Of a DNA stretch of 21,662 nt, positions 5,526 through 11,827 are shown one piece after another. This stretch comes from a virus, in IMG/VR virus record IMGVR_UViG_3300025508_000176, positions 1 to 21,662 of that record. One strand, 5' to 3'. The notes under the pieces are model-generated. The model saw only the letters and a list, made by a program, of their open reading frames with translations. It made no database searches and had not been told where the DNA came from. The translations under genes were made by a program, and so were the position numbers. The stretch's first letter is position 1. Each line of letters begins with the position of its first letter.

Positions 5526-7438
5526 TATTTTTATTATTATTTAGTGTTTCTGTTCAAGCTAACGATCCTACATTTACAGTCGGAACAGAAAATATCATAG
5601 ATATATCGACTACTGGAGTTGCTTTAAATCTTCAAGATGATGCTATGAGCGGAATGAAGCCTCTAGGGTTTGATTTTAATTACTACAACAACACTTATGA
5701 TGAAGTTAATATAGCTATGAATGGTTTTATGACATTTAATCCAAATTTTAATGTAACTGTTAGAAGAAATTACCTGTCAGAAACATTGCCTGCTACTGGT
5801 TTTAATTATAGTATTTTTGGATTGTGGACAGATTTAATTGATAAGAATAATAATAACGGAAGTCCTTACATTCAAACTTTTGGCGATACTGGTTCTAAAT
5901 ATTTTGTTACTGGTTGGTACAATATAAATGAATATAGAAATAATAATTTAAACTCTTTTGAAATTATATTGTATGAAAATACTAATGCTATAGAATTTAG
6001 ATACGATAAAATTAATATATCTAATCACGATATAACCATAGGACTGCAAGGGAACAATGAAGCTGTAACATATTTACGTTATGAAGATACTAATTCTACA
6101 AATTATACACGCACAGATAAATGGTCTATTAGCACAAAATTAGATGAGTCTTATTCTAATCTATCGTCAGAATGTCTTACAGACTCAAATTTTTCTGCTT
6201 TATGTAATGTTTACAATCTAGGAAATGATACAGAAGAAGATGATATATTTGATTTTATTGATGATTTAATTGAGAGCAATCAAGATTATGGCATTGAAGA
6301 AGATTTACATTTAGGTTTTACAACAGAAATTAATTACGAGACTGGCGAGGGCTTGGCAATAATTGATTACAGTATAGAAGATGTTTTTTTAGATAATGAA
6401 CTTTTAACAATTATAGAAGATGAGGAATTTCATAATGAAGATAATTTCGATTTTGAGTATGTTGATGATGATTATTTTGATACTATGGGTAATGACAATG
6501 AGACGTTAGAAATACTTGATATTACTAATGCTTTGCCTGAAATTTATCCTGAAGATAATTTTTTAGAAATAGCACAGATTATTAATATTGAGTTAGAAGA
6601 TAGAGAAGAAGAACAATTTTTTGAACAACCTAATGAAGAAGAAAATGTATTACAACAAGAAAGTATTGAAGAAGAAAGTCAAGAAGAAGAAGAACAAGAA
6701 GAAAGTCAACAAGAAAGTCAAATACTAGAAGAAGAAGTTTCTGAACTAGAAGAAGATATTGAGCCAGATAGACCTAGTAGACAAAGAAATATTGTGTCTA
6801 ATAATGTTGCCTCAACCAATTCTTATGTGCAAAACCTAACGTCTAATATTATAAGCCAGTCAAATAATTCATCACAAACATCAAGTGGTAATGCAATTTC
6901 TAGTAACAGTAGTTTTTCGCAATCTGGCATAAGCAATCAAATCTCTGCCGAGCAAACACAAACACAAAATGCTTTGCAGTCCGTTCAGACTATCGAAGTC
7001 AATCCTATTGGTAATGACGCAATGGGAGTTGCTATTGTGCAAGTACAGACTGTAACGACTGATAGTATAAGTAATGAAATTACATCAATTACAAATGAAA
7101 CAATGACATCATCTGAGGCAGACCAAGTTGTAGCAAGTGTGATCCAAAGTAACATGGAAAGTTTGCAAGAGGAGATAGAAGAAAATCAAAACGAAAGTGG
7201 TGAGTATGATGTGCAAGGACAATCGAATTTAATCGCTTTAATGAATTATAAACAAGGTTGGGGTAATTATTCTGCAATGAATATTCCAGACGTTGCTTTT
7301 TACGAACCTTATCAAATATATACAAATGTTGTTTTAAGTGATAATATTAATGCACATATATCAATGACAGAAGCCTCATCTATTGCTTTAAATAAAATGG
7401 TGAGCAGTCAGAATTTAGATTTATTTAGGAGATACTAA
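5513..7438 (+). CDS. Secreted NIDO-like acidic protein, 641 aa
   Basis: Starts at GTG (5513) with a signal peptide: M-L-R, hydrophobic L-I-F-L-L-L-F-S-V, then V-Q-A before N-D-P (cleavage about 17). Residues about 25-200 resemble NIDO-like beta domains of secreted bacterial proteins: G-F-D-F-N-Y-Y, N-G-F-M-T-F-N, the L-P-A-T-G-F turn, F-G-L-W-T-D-L, F-V-T-G-W-Y, F-E-I-I-L-Y-E-N and I-E-F-R-Y. The middle (about 235-425) is extremely acidic, including E/Q repeats. A Ser/Asn/Gln-rich stretch follows, then a C-terminal part with I-P-D-V-A-F-Y-E-P-Y-Q-I-Y that I recall in uncultured marine phages (unverified). It shares a 13-base overlap with the gene before and a TAATG with the gene after. Function unknown. 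Confidence 0.75.
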   Translation: MLRLIFLLLFSVSVQANDPTFTVGTENIIDISTTGVALNLQDDAMSGMKPLGFDFNYYNNTYDEVNIAMNGFMTFNPNFNVTVRRNYLSETLPATGFNYSIFGLWTDLIDKNNNNGSPYIQTFGDTGSKYFVTGWYNINEYRNNNLNSFEIILYENTNAIEFRYDKINISNHDITIGLQGNNEAVTYLRYEDTNSTNYTRTDKWSISTKLDESYSNLSSECLTDSNFSALCNVYNLGNDTEEDDIFDFIDDLIESNQDYGIEEDLHLGFTTEINYETGEGLAIIDYSIEDVFLDNELLTIIEDEEFHNEDNFDFEYVDDDYFDTMGNDNETLEILDITNALPEIYPEDNFLEIAQIINIELEDREEEQFFEQPNEEENVLQQESIEEESQEEEEQEESQQESQILEEEVSELEEDIEPDRPSRQRNIVSNNVASTNSYVQNLTSNIISQSNNSSQTSSGNAISSNSSFSQSGISNQISAEQTQTQNALQSVQTIEVNPIGNDAMGVAIVQVQTVTTDSISNEITSITNETMTSSEADQVVASVIQSNMESLQEEIEENQNESGEYDVQGQSNLIALMNYKQGWGNYSAMNIPDVAFYEPYQIYTNVVLSDNINAHISMTEASSIALNKMVSSQNLDLFRRY

Positions 7439-7689
7439 TGAAAAATTTAATGGATAATTTACAAAAGTATTTAGCAGTAATCGGTGTAATCGGTGCTGTT
7501 GGTGGTGGCTTCTGGAGTTTTGCAGTAGCTACAAGTGAAATAAATAATCGTTTAGATAACTTAGAAGCTGTTGAGATAACATCTGTTGATGTCTCGCCAC
7601 TAGAAACAAAGATAGCCATACTTGAAGAAAAGGTATCGAAGTTAGAAAAGGCTACCGATAATAGCCGCAACCCATTATTAGGTGGCTAA
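7438..7689 (+). CDS. Membrane protein with coiled coil, 83 aa
   Basis: A glycine-rich hydrophobic helix (about residues 11-33, A-V-I-G-V-I-G-A-V-G-G-G-F) follows a short polar start. The rest is a heptad-like acidic/basic segment (I-N-N-R-L-D-N-L-E, later K-I-A-I-L-E-E-K-V-S-K-L-E) typical of a coiled coil, ending N-P-L-L-G-G. The architecture fits small phage holin-like or spanin-like membrane proteins, but it is not specific. The ATG overlaps the previous stop (TAATG at 7436-7440), so it is made together with the two secreted proteins and may anchor or partner them. A bidirectional terminator follows about 75 bases downstream. Confidence 0.7.
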   Translation: MKNLMDNLQKYLAVIGVIGAVGGGFWSFAVATSEINNRLDNLEAVEITSVDVSPLETKIAILEEKVSKLEKATDNSRNPLLGG

Positions 7690-7766
7690 CACAATTTCGA
7701 CATAGTTCGACAACCACAAAAAAATCGTAAAATCTAGCTATTTTTATTAAATAAAATCAAAAAAAT

Positions 7767-7798
7767 AGTCCTCACCACAAAAGGGAGGACTTGTTTTT
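7767..7798 (+). terminator. Bidirectional intrinsic terminator
   Basis: AGTCCTC (7767-7773) pairs with GAGGACT (7785-7791), with two further CC/GG pairs inside past a bulged A. A T-rich tail (TTGTTTTT) follows on the plus strand. On the minus strand the same stem is followed by TATTTTTTT, so it should stop transcription from both sides. It ends the rightward secreted-protein unit. Confidence 0.85.
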
Positions 7799-7858
7799 AC
7801 TGGTAATAAAAACGAGTGGAAGAATATACTGTTAAACATTGTGAGTGTTATCTGTATA

Positions 7859-7990
7859 ATGTTCTTTCACTATATTAACGACAGCAACGTAAATCTTAGG
7901 TCTATTGATTTGTCCATTAGTTGTGGCACGAGACGTAAGAGAACCAATGAGTCAGAATCTGTAAATGAAGATTTAGAATATCTTGCTTAG
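7859..7990 (+). CDS. Possible small phage protein, 43 aa or longer
   Basis: An open frame opening M-F-F-H-Y-I-N-D and containing C-G-T-R-R-K-R-T-N and a final E-D-L-E-Y-L-A. Small marine-phage proteins with this basic-then-acidic tail seem familiar, but I cannot verify it. The frame stays open upstream to 7769, and its translation (from about 7817) reads W-K-N-I-L-L-N-I-V-S-V-I-C-I-M-F-F, a clear membrane-helix sequence. No ATG precedes it, only GTG at 7841 and other weak codons. No good ribosome site is visible. Either a membrane protein with a rare start, a decayed gene, or chance. Confidence 0.35.
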   Translation: MFFHYINDSNVNLRSIDLSISCGTRRKRTNESESVNEDLEYLA

Positions 7991-8096
7991 ACAGATAATG
8001 ATGACACTTGCTGTTGTTAAATGTAAATAAGTTTCCATAAAGATTGATATATACCTGTCAAATAAAATTACAAATTAACTTTATTAATATTGTGTA

Positions 8097-8124
8097 TTGA
8101 CCTATGTGAATAATTGAGTATAAT
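8097..8124 (+). promoter_or_regulatory. Strong sigma70-type promoter for recombination operon
   Basis: TTGACC (8097-8102), 16 bases, then a perfect TATAAT (8119-8124). Transcription would start near 8130-8131, only about ten bases before the ATG at 8141 and inside or next to the AAAGGA ribosome motif (8129-8134), so the leader is extremely short. A TTG at 8114 in the same frame lies within the promoter and cannot be the start. Confidence 0.75.
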
Positions 8125-8140
8125 GGGGAAAGGAAATAAA

Positions 8141-9058
8141 ATGGAACTTAAAAACAAATTAGAAGAATACAATATAAAACATTTTTCTGCCTCGCAGTTA
8201 AACATACCACTTAATCTATGGTGGTTTAAATATATAAAACTTACATCTGAAGAAAGAAAGAAAATTGAATTTGGTGTACCAGCTACAGCAGGAACAGCGA
8301 TCCATGAGTCACTTGATATGGCTTTGCAAGAAACAAATCCGAATACCTTTGAGTACGATCAAGAAACAATAGATTTAATATTTGATGAGATTGGTAACAA
8401 GATTGATGACCATGTTGCTGTAAACGAAAATGATGCACAAAAGATGATTGGCTGCAAAGAACACGCACCCATAACTGCACAAAAAATGCTTGATGTAACG
8501 ATTGATACTTTACAAGAAAGAAAAGGTGAAAATTCTACACCAACAAAACATAAGACATTTGTTGAAGCTAATTTTGAACAACAAATATTATGGCAACCAA
8601 AAGAACTATCTGTACCGATTATTGGCTACGCTGATATGTTAATTAATAATCCCAAAACCATAATCGAGTATAAAACCTTACAGCCACGTTTAGGTGCTGT
8701 GAAGAAAGATGGGAGTAGAGGTTTCAGCGTTGCCTCTATTCCCAAGATACCAAGATTAAATTATTTAGAACAAATTACTGTGTATTGGGAAGCTATGAAC
8801 AGAGAATATTATCCTATTATTATAGTAGGTAATAAAAACAAGGCGGTGGCTTTTCACCCAGATAACTGTGAAGAAATGTCCTTTGGCAATTTAGAGTTGT
8901 ACTCAAGGTCAATGATTAAAAAAGCAAGGCTAAGACAATCATTAATTATGCTTGATGACCCTATTAGTGTTTTAGATACTCCAGACTTTGTTGGTGATTT
9001 TTATTGGAACTTAGGTGATGAGTTAGAAAATAAGGCGAAAGAATTATGGCTAAAGTAG
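8141..9058 (+). CDS. RecB/Cas4-family PD-(D/E)XK exonuclease, 305 aa
   Basis: Carries the full active-site set of RecB-like exonucleases (PDDEXK_1/Cas4 superfamily): G-T-A-I-H-E (H55), G-Y-A-D-M-L (D165), I-I-E-Y-K-T (E176, K178), and the downstream Q-x-x-x-Y helix (Q211, Y215). An N-terminal S-x-S-Q-L is the usual start of the fold. The usual iron-sulphur cysteines of Cas4 are not evident, so this is more like phage RecB-type exonucleases. It resects DNA ends to give single strands for the Sak protein encoded downstream in the same operon. The start is at 8141 with AAAGGA upstream. It overlaps the next gene by 13 bases. Role assignment is strong; polarity is unknown. Confidence 0.85.
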   Translation: MELKNKLEEYNIKHFSASQLNIPLNLWWFKYIKLTSEERKKIEFGVPATAGTAIHESLDMALQETNPNTFEYDQETIDLIFDEIGNKIDDHVAVNENDAQKMIGCKEHAPITAQKMLDVTIDTLQERKGENSTPTKHKTFVEANFEQQILWQPKELSVPIIGYADMLINNPKTIIEYKTLQPRLGAVKKDGSRGFSVASIPKIPRLNYLEQITVYWEAMNREYYPIIIVGNKNKAVAFHPDNCEEMSFGNLELYSRSMIKKARLRQSLIMLDDPISVLDTPDFVGDFYWNLGDELENKAKELWLK

Positions 9059-9240
9059 CAAAACAAAAAATGTATAAAGTTAAGGTTACACAAATTATTA
9101 CAGTTCACAAAAGTTTTAAGGCGTGGAAGCCAGAACAAGCCCTTGAGATGGCTAAAGATGACTATTGGGATATGCCACCTATGAAAGCAAAGTATCTTGT
9201 TACACATATGCCTATGAACGCAGAGGTAGAGGAAAAATAA
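9046..9240 (+). CDS. Small hypothetical phage protein, 64 aa
   Basis: Basic small protein opening M-A-K-V-A-K-Q-K-M-Y. The beta-type segment K-V-K-V-T-Q-I-I-T-V precedes a helix (W-K-P-E-Q-A-L-E-M-A-K), then a Met/Pro-rich end. This beta/helix shape resembles the 58-aa gene at 1315 in outline (a strand, then a helix with E-x-A), but the two are not clearly homologous. The start overlaps the exonuclease stop by 13 bases, and the stop overlaps the next start (TAATG at 9238-9242). A second ATG at 9070 is a possible alternative start. Function unknown. Confidence 0.65.
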   Translation: MAKVAKQKMYKVKVTQIITVHKSFKAWKPEQALEMAKDDYWDMPPMKAKYLVTHMPMNAEVEEK

Positions 9241-9368
9241 TGGCAAAGAAATTAATAGATGGCAGAAAGAACGCTAAAGGTAAAAAATACAGTCATAGAC
9301 CAAAGAGATATGAAAACTCTTTTTTCTGTGAGGAAACACGCAAACATTACAAGAAGCCTGATGAATAA
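9240..9368 (+). CDS. Small basic phage protein, 42 aa
   Basis: A 42-codon, strongly basic protein (M-A-K-K-L-I-D-G-R-K-N-A-K-G-K-K) with E-N-S-F-F-C-E-E-T and an H-Y-K-K-P-D-E end. Only one Cys is present, so no zinc site is evident. AGAGG lies before the ATG, and the start overlaps the previous stop (TAATG). The longer in-frame ATG at 9165 reads antisense-looking composition through the previous gene and lacks a ribosome site, so 9240 is chosen. The stop overlaps the next start by eight bases (ATGAATAA). Possibly nucleic-acid binding, from charge alone. Confidence 0.6.
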   Translation: MAKKLIDGRKNAKGKKYSHRPKRYENSFFCEETRKHYKKPDE

Positions 9369-9555
9369 AAAACAAAAGATACACGTTATGCTGCAGGAGC
9401 TATATGAAAAACATTGTGGTTTTGATTGGGATATTTATTGGTCAGAATTTGAAAAAAGAATGGAACATAACTGGGGTGGTAGATGGAAAGCTATTGGCAA
9501 AGATAAATATTCAAAAACATTAACGCAAATAAAAAATGGAGAGAAAGATGACTAA
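9361..9555 (+). CDS. Small hypothetical phage protein, 64 aa
   Basis: Opens M-N-K-K-Q-K-I-H-V-M-L-Q-E-L-Y-E-K-H and contains W-D-I-Y-W-S-E-F-E and a basic N-W-G-G-R-W-K-A stretch. Helical composition, no membrane segment, no family recognised. An in-frame start as early as 9259 would overlap the 42-aa gene throughout and lacks a ribosome site, while 9361 has AGAAG upstream and the eight-base ATGAATAA junction. It ends as ATGACTAA overlapping the Sak gene. Encoded directly between the exonuclease and the annealing protein; a modest accessory role is possible but unproven. Confidence 0.65.
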   Translation: MNKKQKIHVMLQELYEKHCGFDWDIYWSEFEKRMEHNWGGRWKAIGKDKYSKTLTQIKNGEKDD

Positions 9556-10147
9556 AAAAACTGTGTTTGAAACATTAAGCACCATTAAGATTAACAAGAA
9601 AGATATAGATAAAAAAGGTCAGTTTAATTATATATCGTGGGCTACTGCATGGGATCATGTAAGTAGGGCTTATCCAAATGTTACATTTACTAAAAAATTA
9701 AGTGACATACAAGGCTTTGTATCAGTTTCTATCACAATAGAAGATAGAACTCTTACAGAGGAATTTCCTATACTTGACTATAAAAACAAACCTGTTGCAC
9801 AACCTAATGCTTTTCAAATCAATACTGCTTTTCAAAGAGGTCTTGTTAAATGTTTAGGTATGTTTGGTTATGGCTTGTTTATATACAAGGGTGAGGATTT
9901 ACCACCTGATAATGTTTCACATGAAACAAAACAAGAACTACCAAAAGATGATTATGTTGATGAAGATAGCCATGCAGATAAATTAGAAAAAGAAGGTTAT
10001 GAAGTTGTTATTAATAATATAAATAATATAGACGACTTACTTGCATGGGCAAAAGATAACGCTGATAAAATTATGAAATCTAATCATACTGATTATGTAA
10101 GAGGAATTTTTGCGAGCAGAAAGACTGCTCTTGAAGATAGAGTTTAA
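9548..10147 (+). CDS. Sak-type single-strand annealing protein (DUF1071/SSAP), 199 aa
   Basis: Strong match by eye to the phage Sak/DUF1071 (Rad52-like) annealing family. Visible landmarks: Y-I-S-W-A-T-A-W (28-35), a V-S-V-S-I-T-I segment, F-P-I-L-D-Y-K-N (73-80), then the helical I-N-T-A-F-Q-R-G-L-V-K (91-101) and G-L-F-I-Y-K-G-E-D-L-P (109-119). The family coats single-stranded DNA and anneals it in homologous recombination. The C-terminal 80 residues are acidic and variable. The start is 9548 (AATGGAG at 9535-9541, six bases upstream); the 9536 ATG is part of that motif. Works with the exonuclease and SSB of this operon. Confidence 0.85.
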   Translation: MTKKTVFETLSTIKINKKDIDKKGQFNYISWATAWDHVSRAYPNVTFTKKLSDIQGFVSVSITIEDRTLTEEFPILDYKNKPVAQPNAFQINTAFQRGLVKCLGMFGYGLFIYKGEDLPPDNVSHETKQELPKDDYVDEDSHADKLEKEGYEVVINNINNIDDLLAWAKDNADKIMKSNHTDYVRGIFASRKTALEDRV

Positions 10148-10166
10148 TTAACCATAGGAGAAAAAT

Positions 10167-10517
10167 ATGAACTCATATAATATTACTGGTAATATTGCTA
10201 ACGATCCAGAACTAAAAAATGTTGGCGAAACATCTGTATTAAATTTTACAGTTGCTTCAAACATTAACAAAGAAACAGTTATTTATAATGATTGTGCTGT
10301 TTGGGGTAAGTATGGTGAAAGTTTATCTTGGTTAAGCAAAGGTATGCCAGTAACTGTATTTGGTAAAATCTCAGGTATAAATTCTTACGTTAAAAAAGAT
10401 GGTGATGCTAATGCTACGTTAAAAGTAGAGATTGGTAATGTAGTGTCTCATGCAAAAAAAGACCAACAATCTGCTGCACCATCAAGCGTTGAGCCAAATG
10501 ATGACATTCCTTTTTAA
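10167..10517 (+). CDS. ssb: Single-stranded DNA-binding protein, 116 aa
   Basis: A compact OB-fold SSB. It opens M-N-S-Y-N-I-T-G-N-I-A-N-D-P-E-L as SSB proteins do, with V-L-N-F-T-V-A-S, Y-N-D-C-A-V-W-G-K-Y-G-E and the G-M-P-V-T-V-F-G-K-I strand in order. The acidic C-terminal tip N-D-D-I-P-F is the classic protein-docking peptide of bacterial SSB and is intact. The length is short compared with bacterial SSB (about 170 aa), mainly because the linker is short. AGGAG lies before the ATG. It coats single strands for replication and for the exonuclease/Sak pair. Confidence 0.9.
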   Translation: MNSYNITGNIANDPELKNVGETSVLNFTVASNINKETVIYNDCAVWGKYGESLSWLSKGMPVTVFGKISGINSYVKKDGDANATLKVEIGNVVSHAKKDQQSAAPSSVEPNDDIPF

Positions 10518-10748
10518 ATGGAAGAAGATTTAGTTAATAATCCACCTCATTATCAAGGCGATAAGTTAGAGGCTTTAGACTCCATACGAGCCATGTTGGG
10601 AGTAAAAGGTTTTATTGCTTATTGTCTTGGTAATGCAAGTAAGTATGTGTGGAGATGTACTAAGAAAGGAAATTTTCAACAAGATTTGGAGAAAGCTAAA
10701 TTCTACATAGATAGGGCAATAGAAGAAAATGGAAAAATTAAGAAATAA
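10518..10748 (+). CDS. DUF3310 family phage nucleotide-kinase-like protein, 76 aa
   Basis: Matches the DUF3310 (SaV-like) pattern: V-N-N-P-P-H-Y-Q (6-13), then I-A-Y-C-L-G-N-A-S-K-Y-V-W-R and a final helix of alternating charge (D-L-E-K-A-K-F-Y-I-D-R-A). Sometimes annotated as nucleotide kinase, but no P-loop is present and the biochemical role is unsettled. The ATG follows the SSB stop with no gap. It overlaps the DnaA-like gene by 20 bases. Common in replication regions of many phages. Confidence 0.8.
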   Translation: MEEDLVNNPPHYQGDKLEALDSIRAMLGVKGFIAYCLGNASKYVWRCTKKGNFQQDLEKAKFYIDRAIEENGKIKK

Positions 10749-11022
10749 AAAATGTTTAGATAAAACAATAGAGCATATATGTGATGATTTCCAAATATCA
10801 TACATTGATTTAATATCACGCAGAAGGGTAAAAGAGCTGTCTATAGCAAGATGGTTAATATTTAATTTATTAAAAACAAACTCAATATTAAGTTTAGTTG
10901 AGATTGGCGATAAGTATGACAAAGACCATACAAGTGTTATTCATGGCATACGAGAGATACATTTAAGAAAGCCAGAACTTGTTAGTAAATATCAATCTGT
11001 TTATGAGGATTGTAAAAGATAA
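10729..11022 (+). CDS. Stand-alone DnaA domain IV protein, 97 aa
   Basis: Contains the DnaA C-terminal DNA-binding domain without the ATPase part. I-D-L-I-S-R-R-R-V-K-E-L-S-I-A-R-W (26-42) matches the conserved lead helix, L-V-E-I-G-D-K-Y is the turn, and D-H-T-S-V-I-H-G-I (66-74) is the signature of the DnaA-box recognition helix. In DnaA this domain binds the 9-bp DnaA box; here it may target a phage or host origin or compete with host DnaA. No perfect TTATCCACA box was noticed in this window, though I could not scan exhaustively. Encoded in the recombination operon, overlapping DUF3310 by 20 bases. Confidence 0.8.
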   Translation: MEKLRNKKCLDKTIEHICDDFQISYIDLISRRRVKELSIARWLIFNLLKTNSILSLVEIGDKYDKDHTSVIHGIREIHLRKPELVSKYQSVYEDCKR

Positions 11023-11023
11023 A

Positions 11024-11827
11024 ATGAATGTTTTAAGTTTATTTGATGGTATGAGCTGTGGTCAATTAGCATTAAACAAAGCTAATATTAAATATGATAA
11101 TTACTATGCAAGTGAAATAGATAAATATGCGATAGATATTGCACGAAAAAATTATCCAAACACTATTCATCTTGGCGACATACAAAATGTAAAAGGTGAA
11201 AATTTTATTTATGACATTGATTTAATTTTTGGCGGCTCACCTTGTCAGTCTTTTAGTTTTGCTGGTAAAGAACAAAATTTTAACGACCCAAGAGGTAAAT
11301 TATTTTATGAATTTGCACGATTGTTAAAAGAGTTAAAACCAAAATATTTTTTACTTGAAAATGTCAGAATGAAACAAGAGTATCAAGATGTTATTTCTAA
11401 AACATTGTCTGATATTTACCCAGAAACACAGTTAGGTAATTTATTTGGTATTGAACCTTATGCAATAAATTCTGACTTATTTGTTCATCAAAATAGACCA
11501 AGATTATATTGGACAAATATACCAATACCAACATTACCAAAAAGACCAAATTGGAAAAAATTATATTTTCAATGGAGAAGAAGTTATTTTAGAGAAAATA
11601 AAAGCGGTGTTTGCCCAACTTTAACTGCAAATATGGGTACTGGCGGTCATAATGTTCCATTAAAATCAAAAAATAAAGAAAATAGAGTTAGTATTAATGA
11701 ATTAGAACAATTACAAACAATTCCCATTGATTATACAAAAGGTGTTTCTAACACACAAAGATATAAGATGATTGGAAATGGGTGGACTGTTGATGTGATT
11801 GCACATATATTAAAGGGTATAATATAA
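11024..11827 (+). CDS. DNA cytosine-C5 methyltransferase, DNMT3-like, 267 aa
   Basis: All main motifs are visible: motif I F-D-G-M-S-C-G (7-13), motif IV G-G-S-P-C-Q-S (70-76, catalytic C74), motif VI L-E-N-V (111-114), motif VIII Q-N-R-P-R (156-160), and motif X G-N-G-W-T-V (251-256). The order and L-S-L-F-D-G-M-S-C-G-Q-L style resemble the DNMT3-like phage methyltransferases. The target-recognition part between VIII and X is short (about 90 aa), so its site cannot be predicted. No partner endonuclease is seen, so it probably protects phage DNA. The start is 11024; an in-frame upstream start would overlap the DnaA-like gene. The stop directly abuts the stop of the leftward gene. Confidence 0.85.
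   Translation: MNVLSLFDGMSCGQLALNKANIKYDNYYASEIDKYAIDIARKNYPNTIHLGDIQNVKGENFIYDIDLIFGGSPCQSFSFAGKEQNFNDPRGKLFYEFARLLKELKPKYFLLENVRMKQEYQDVISKTLSDIYPETQLGNLFGIEPYAINSDLFVHQNRPRLYWTNIPIPTLPKRPNWKKLYFQWRRSYFRENKSGVCPTLTANMGTGGHNVPLKSKNKENRVSINELEQLQTIPIDYTKGVSNTQRYKMIGNGWTVDVIAHILKGII

Larger units (their letters stand above)
7690..8140. other. Intergenic region, 450 bases
   Basis: This long gap separates the secreted cassette from the recombination operon. It holds a seven-base direct repeat TTCGACA (7696-7702 and 7706-7712), a bidirectional terminator (7767-7798), an alternative AT-rich stem CTATTTTT/AAAAATAG (7738-7745/7761-7768) that would compete with it, a possible small ORF (7859-7990), and a strong promoter (8097-8124). 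Between 7991 and 8096 I see only AT-rich sequence with no convincing gene, RNA or repeat. Confidence 0.6.

Noticed and set aside
8114-8140. TTG start giving a longer exonuclease
   Set aside because: The TTG is inside the promoter, upstream of the predicted transcript start; 8141 has AAAGGA upstream.
9259-9360. Longer start for the 64-aa gene at 9361
   Set aside because: It would lie wholly over the 42-aa gene in another frame and lacks a ribosome site.
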